This document shows, in pieces, positions 58,362-64,000 of a stretch of DNA of 64,000 nucleotides. The DNA comes from Strongylocentrotus purpuratus (Eukaryota; Echinodermata; Echinoidea; Camarodonta; Strongylocentrotidae): NCBI RefSeq assembly GCF_000002235.5, contig NW_022145605.1, positions 31,235,274-31,299,273 on the forward strand, read 5' to 3'. Positions within the stretch are counted from its first letter, which is position 1. The number at the start of each line of letters is the position of its first letter. A program made the translations under genes and the position numbers. A model generated the notes under the pieces. That model had not been told where the DNA came from. It saw only the letters and a list, made by a program, of their open reading frames with translations, and made no database searches.

Positions 58362-59891
58362 GAAAGCCATCGCCAAATATCGTCTTTGAAGAAGATTAGA
58401 GATCATTCTTCTTCACCTAGTAGTTATACGAAGTTTAATTTATTGTTATTCATTTTTATTTAATTTTACGTATTTATAATTAAACAATAATGTAGGCCTA
58501 TTAATTCCGCCATTTTGAGATGATTAGATGCCTACATAATGTAATGCCCTTAGGACTGCCCTCATCAAAATAGATATTAAAGTTTCATAATAGTGTTTTT
58601 AATTTAATTCAAGCTAAGCCTTCATCATCCGTGATTGGTATATTAACACCTGTGTTGCTATAGCCTTCTTTGTTTACTCTTTAGCTTGTAAATAGACTGC
58701 ATTATACTTATACATTCTATTATCAATTATTACTATCTACATTGTATGTATATATTGTATTTACTAGTTGGTTACATTGTTCACGTTAGTACTTTCATCC
58801 CCTATAATACCTATTATCGTTTGTACCTATGTGTCATTTTCTATGTATAATGTATAAGAATTGTATGCATTGCTTTTTATACTTTAATGTTTGTTTGTAC
58901 TCCCGTACCCCGAGAGGGGGTCAAAGAGTCAATAAAATTCTAAATTCTTAATTCTAATGTAATATAAAACAAAGTGATAAACAGCTCCTAGCAAACTAAA
59001 ATGATAAACTTATTCTTCCTTATCTTACATTTATAATAGGCATCTATGATGGTATTTAAAACTTGAATTTACTTACATCAATATTTTTTTTGTGTGTGTA
59101 GATTATTTAGTATTTCGGATCATTTCATTTTCTCAGACCCAAATTAGGATTTTCGATATTAATCGTTCTATGGTTCACCAATCTTTGATATATATCTGGG
59201 GTCTATTTATGATCTAATACTTTAATACTAATCGCAATCTATTACAGTTAATTTCAAATTCTTTTCTGGCTAATTTACAATCTGTGTTGACTTTAGTTTG
59301 TTCTTTATACAAATTAGATTTGCGTACTTACAACATGCTTTATACAGGCTAGTGTCCTGTTCTGAATAGGTACTATTTGTATTATAAGTTGATGGCAGAT
59401 ATTATTGTTTTTTATTTTGATGAACATACTAATTTTGTTCTTTCTTGATTTGGTTTTATTTTAATAACTTGTTAATAACAGCAAACTGGTAAACTAAAGT
59501 CTCTGACTAATATGAGGGCATACTAATTCTTGTTAAATAAAATTCTAACCAAAGGAAAGAATTGTCGTGAATATATACTTTTTAATCGTCAAGACTTTAG
59601 TTGTGCTACGATCAGGCCAATATGGCAGAATGATTTGGAAGAGAGGATTGAAGCATGCAATGAGATGGGACAAAACTAGAGAAAAGACAACGAAGCGATA
59701 GGAGAGGGTCGTTAAAGAAAAAAAGGAAGAGGAGACAGGTAGGAAGAGAAGGGGAGATGGTATGGACAACAGAGAGAGGGGGAGGATGAGAGCGAGATAG
59801 AAAGAGAGAGAACAGGAGAGAGGGGAGAGCTAGAGAAAGAAAGAGAGACGGAGCGAGTGTGAGAGAGAGAGAGAGAGAGAGAGAGTGTGTA

Positions 59892-59924
<33 letters not shown>

Positions 59925-60325
59925 AGAAGTGGTATCATGAAAGAGAGAGAAATGATGAGGATGCGCTCCGACGCTCTGGAGACAATTGTAAATCATTATT
60001 TGTTATCTTTGTGCTGCATGTTTCTGTTTTTGACGTCCAATAAAAACATGAGTTCAACAAAACTGCAGTGACCTTTTTTCTTTAAAGATAGGGTAACTTA
60101 TGGCTAGGGTTGCTATTGGGTTTAGGGTTAGGGTTAAGGTTAGGGTAAGGTGTAGTGTTGGTCCAGCGTTGCATTTATGATGAGATCAGTGTTACGCGGA
60201 TCGTCTGTCTTTCAACCAGATACAGAGAGAGAGAGGGACAAAGAGAGCCAGAGAGACAGACATACACAGAGAGTGGGAAAAGACAAACATACAGAGGGAG
60301 ATAAATAGAGAAAGAGTGGGTGGGA

Positions 60326-60361
<36 letters not shown>

Positions 60362-60940
60362 CAGGGGAGAGAGATCAATATATATCTAAGAAGAGAGACA
60401 AGCTATAATAAAACAATATTATACAGATGTTGTATGTTAACTGAGGATGTGACAATGTATGCAGAAATCGAATGTTACGTTTGTATTATAATTTTTTTAC
60501 ATGGGAATTAATCAATTTTAATTATAAGTTAAAGAATAGAGAAGACAGGGATGGCAGTTTTTAGGCATAAGCCTGAATTCAGGCCCTGGTGATTTATTTT
60601 CAGGCCATAGTATTTTGTTGGGGGTACAAAATAGCTCATTGTATGTTTTTCAGGCCTTCTGATCAATTCTAACTGGCATCCCTGTAAAGGCATAACTAAG
60701 CACAACGATGATGATTAGAAGATCCTTTAAAAAAAAAAGAGGACATTTCTAGAAAGTTTGACTTGATGTTAAACCTAATTTTGAAGTCAATTTTCTTTAT
60801 TTAAAGTCATATTTTTATACTCCTGGGTGGAAAGCAAAACGATAATTATTGAAATAAATTGAGTATTAAAACATGAAAGTAATAATAACGATTTTGGTCT
60901 TGGAAATGTTATGCTGTTTTTATGTATCGATTGATTTATT
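58362..60940 (+). other. 3' flank of gene C
   Basis: Matches 39942-42690 closely. It holds ATTAAA at about 58576 and AATAAA at 58931-58936 as possible poly-A signals, a LINE-tail-like block, GA microsatellites at about 59640-59935 and 60225-60370, and telomere-like repeats near 60120. A 290-bp segment at about 60550-60838 (several CAGGCC words) is missing from unit B. Confidence 0.65.
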
Positions 60941-62860
60941 CCTTTATTTCTCTTGGATAAAGTCTTTTTTCATTATTATTTCAATAAATTCATTACAAAA
61001 AAACACACTCAGATTTTATCAAGTGGCTTAAACATGATAACAAGAAACTCATAAAATTTGCTACATGTATACACGACTGATACTTTGCCGTGCACCCCGT
61101 GAAAAAATCGAGATAAATGTCCATTCTCGAATGACGCCCACCATGAGTACAACGTCAATTCTTGCCCCAAAAAGGGTTAGTTTTGTTTGATTTTAATTAG
61201 GGGAAGGAGAATTTTGAGGCAATTGATCTAACGTAGCTATTACAGTATAAGAAAAGAAGAAAAACGGGGAAACATAACATATTAAAGTCTTCCTTAAGCC
61301 TGCCTTGTCAAAAGTGCATCTGATATCGACAATGAAACAAAATGAATTTACGTTATTTAATTTTCAGAAATTTGAAAAATGATAGGGCCTACATAAACAA
61401 CATCTTAATCTTAATTTGAATGAACATGTTACACAATTGACGGTCCATTCGTGAACTCGAATGCCCGAGTTCAACTTTCGACAATTACCGTCGAATTTGA
61501 ACGAATATTGGCACACGCACAAGACAGAATGAATTTGGATGGAAAAAGAGGTAAAATCCCATGCTCGAAACTCTATATTGAATGACTGAAGTATAGTTTG
61601 AATAACAGTCTCCACCAAAAATGACGTCTACGCTTAATTGAACGAACCTTTGAGCGACCATTTGTTACAAAATATCGTAAATAAATTTATTAAAACGTGA
61701 CAGTTAATCGAAATATGGCGGGCGATGTTGATAATAAACAAACTTGGAAAATCACCAAACGGAATAGTTGTCATTTGTTTTGGCACGATTGATGTTATAA
61801 ACACCTGTAAAGTAAAAACACTGCCAAGCTGTCAAAGGGATCATTGGTTGGCAAAACAAATGCACTCATGGAAACCAGAATCGTTGATGCTGGAATTAAA
61901 GTATAAGATAATAATCCATTTACAGTTTATTTTATGAATAACATGAACAAGATAATTTAACATACTTGAATCTTTAATTCCTCTTTTTTGAATTATTTGT
62001 AATTCCTTTTTTTTTTTTATCCCACTTATTTCATCAGATTCAGCTGTGGGTAGAGCTTTACACGTTTCACATGATACCCCAAAACCCAAAATGTTCTGGT
62101 TTGCACATTATGTTTACTATTTTACTCCCGAAAATAAATAATTTGTCATAATAAATGCTTCAAAAAGAGTTTAAAGTTTTATTCTCAAATATCATCATTA
62201 AATAAACCATGTATTTTTATCCTTTAAACTACCACATATTCACTGTTAATTTCCCTGCTTGATTGTACAACTGAGTGCCCCCCCCCCCCCCCGCCAAGGC
62301 TTTGCTGCTCATTATGATAATTCTCAAAATCATCATTTATGAACTGTTATTATTATTATTTTTTTCATTTTTAGTATTATTGTTAATATTATTATTATGA
62401 TTATTATTATTATTATAATTATTAGTATCATCAATATCATGTTCATTTAGGTTGATATATTTTCCTTAAAAAAACGTTGGTCGCTATGTACAACAGTTAA
62501 TTACATGTACTCAATATCATTTCACCTTCAATGATAGCTATTACGTATAACTGATCAGACATTGTCATAATAACAGTGTTGGCGAAATCGGTGAAGCAAT
62601 GACCGTGCCAGACAAGGGATTCTTGTGTTTGTAGAACATCCTTAATTATTCATTATGAATTTCAATAGCTGGATATGGTTATTATTTTGTATATCCTTCA
62701 GCTGTCATTGCTTCGTGATTAATCGGTGGTTTGAATTGTGAAATGACAGTTTAGCTATTTACTAATGAAATACAAAATGACAGTTTAAATTAGTTGATAA
62801 TGAAATAGGAGATTACAGTTTAATTAACCAAAGGTAAATTGTTTTCATAAAAAACTTTGT
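60941..62860 (+). other. 5' flank of gene D
   Basis: Matches 35330-37130 in order, including the sequence that the C-specific block replaced in unit C. C runs near 62280 and ATT microsatellite near 62350-62430 are present. No separate gene is seen. Confidence 0.65.
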
Positions 62861-62914
62861 CTGAATTTGCATGAATTGACCCGCCCTCATCACAAATTTA
62901 ATTTTTTTAGATCC

Positions 62915-62922
62915 TATAAAAG
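62915..62922 (+). promoter_or_regulatory. TATA box of gene D
   Basis: TATAAAAG starting 95 bp before the gene D ATG; octamer ATTTGCAT at 62865-62872. Confidence 0.82.
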
Positions 62923-63009
62923 GAGGTTAAATGATTTGTTTCATCATTCACTCATCATTCTTCGATACTTCACTAGATTCAAAGCATTCGAGTCAGCGAA
63001 CCTTCTAAC

Positions 63010-63871
63010 ATGGCTTCAGTAGTAAGTACACATTTCGGTTACAGACCTAACGTATCTCGTTTCTGATATTTGCTTCGTTATCAATATCAAACTAGTATAT
63101 CTCAATTCGAGAAGGGCATTTTACTTAAGAGATGGGTTGTGACATAGTAGTAAAAGAATTTGCTATGTTTAGTTTTGTAACAATGGTGTCATGGTATAGT
63201 TCATTCACTTAACTCTCAATCCTAGGGTTAAGGGTTCGAATCCCAGCCAGATACTAACGTCCTCTGGTAAGACATTAATTCATATTTCAAGTTCAAGTTC
63301 AAGTTCAAGTTTTATTTCCACATGTGGTTCATAAAAAACAACAAGTATACATACATGTTCAGACGTATAAAAAAACCACAATTAACCAACAATAATATTA
63401 AGAGAAACAAAATCTAAGAACAACTAAATACATGTAGATATAAAAAACATTTGGGGGACCAACAAAGGCCAGGGGCCTGTCGAGGCTAATCTCTACCCAG
63501 GGATAGTTGTTCGGGTAATGATGATTGCAGGTACCTCAGGACGAACAGCATTGATGCTGATGAGGTTTCCCTGCGTAAACGAAGGTGTAAAATTATATAT
63601 CTGTCGGAAACTTCGAAATTGTTTTGGAGGTTCTGATGTTTTCTTATTGTACCTATTTGCACAGACAAAATCTTCATGCAAGCAATACATTCTCTATGGA
63701 TTACATTGAACTTTTTTGTTTTATTCTATACCGCTTTGTTGCAGTGCTAAATACTCCCGGAATGTATCCGAGACAAATCATTGATTTTGACGCGGCTCTT
63801 TCTTTATTTCCAGGTAAAAACCCTGTCCCTTTGCCTGTGCCTAATTGCATTTTTTACACTGGAAATCAAAG
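63010..63871 (+). CDS. secreted six-cysteine protein, gene D (partial)
   Basis: Exon 1 (63010-63021) and exon 2 (63814-63871) are present; exons 3 and 4 would lie beyond the window end. The signal peptide matches gene B except for one Val-to-Phe change (IAFFTLEIK). The exon 2 donor is GTAAGA, stronger than GTAGGA in B and C. Intron 1 is 792 bp, lengthened by a LINE-tail insertion into its SINE-like segment. Whether the rest is intact cannot be seen. Confidence 0.75.
63297..63490 (-). mobile_element. LINE 3' tail inserted in SINE-like copy, gene D
   Basis: About 190 bp interrupt the SINE-like segment between CATTAATTCATAT and CTCTACCCAGG, compared with the unbroken copy in gene C. On the minus strand it ends in tandem ACTTGA repeats, the typical tail of a 5'-truncated CR1/L2-type LINE. 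It is absent from A, B and C, so it came after the duplication. Confidence 0.7.
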
Positions 63872-64000
63872 GTAAGAACGCATCTTTATTATTTAAATTT
63901 TATCATGTTTTATTATGAGTTAAGAACGAAGATGACAAATAATACCACTTGGGTCTCTTTGGGTAAAGACGTCGTTCATGGGGAAATGTGCAATGTATTT

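Overview
The window looks like animal nuclear DNA, most likely from an echinoderm or a close deuterostome relative. This rests on GT-AG spliced genes with phase-1 domain exons, an EGF/mucin/C-type-lectin gene, a CR1-group LINE, tRNA-derived SINE-like copies, many fold-back DNA elements, and abundant GA, TAG and GAT microsatellites. The species assignment is inference. Nothing prokaryotic was seen, and most short open frames are repeat noise.

Layout. 1-5.6 kb is intergenic: an inverted minisatellite, pyrimidine-rich DNA, one unassigned 165-codon frame and LINE remnants. 5.6-13.9 kb (minus strand) holds a spliced gene for a secreted or membrane lectin-like protein. Its order is hydrophobic leader exon, an unassigned four-cysteine exon, an EGF exon, four Thr-rich stalk exons and a terminal C-type lectin domain. 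Every junction from the leader onward is phase 1. 14.5-22.6 kb is a nest of fold-back and terminal-inverted-repeat elements plus a 51-bp minisatellite. 22.6-26.9 kb is a LINE with uninterrupted ORF1 and ORF2 on the minus strand. 27-31 kb is repeat-rich intergenic DNA.

31.2-64 kb holds a family of four closely related genes that I cannot assign to a known family: A on the minus strand, then B, C and D on the plus strand, with D cut by the window end. Each of the three complete copies encodes a 124-residue protein: a signal peptide split over a 12-nt first coding exon and a 58-nt second exon, a six-cysteine domain in a 234-nt exon, and a Ser/Glu-rich acidic tail after an Arg-Phe-Arg-Arg site. 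All four copies keep a TATA box exactly 95 bp before the ATG. B, C and D lie in direct tandem units of about 7 kb, and A is inverted and more diverged outside its exons.

Gene C carries an 11.2-kb insertion in intron 1. It is a head-to-tail array of seven related non-coding units, most with a tRNA-like segment and CRE-type palindromes, closed by a 27-bp palindrome. A rearranged copy of the same family sits at 19.3-21.3 kb. The best candidates for something undescribed are the secreted six-cysteine family and this array family. All work was by eye; no alignment, database search or structure prediction was run.
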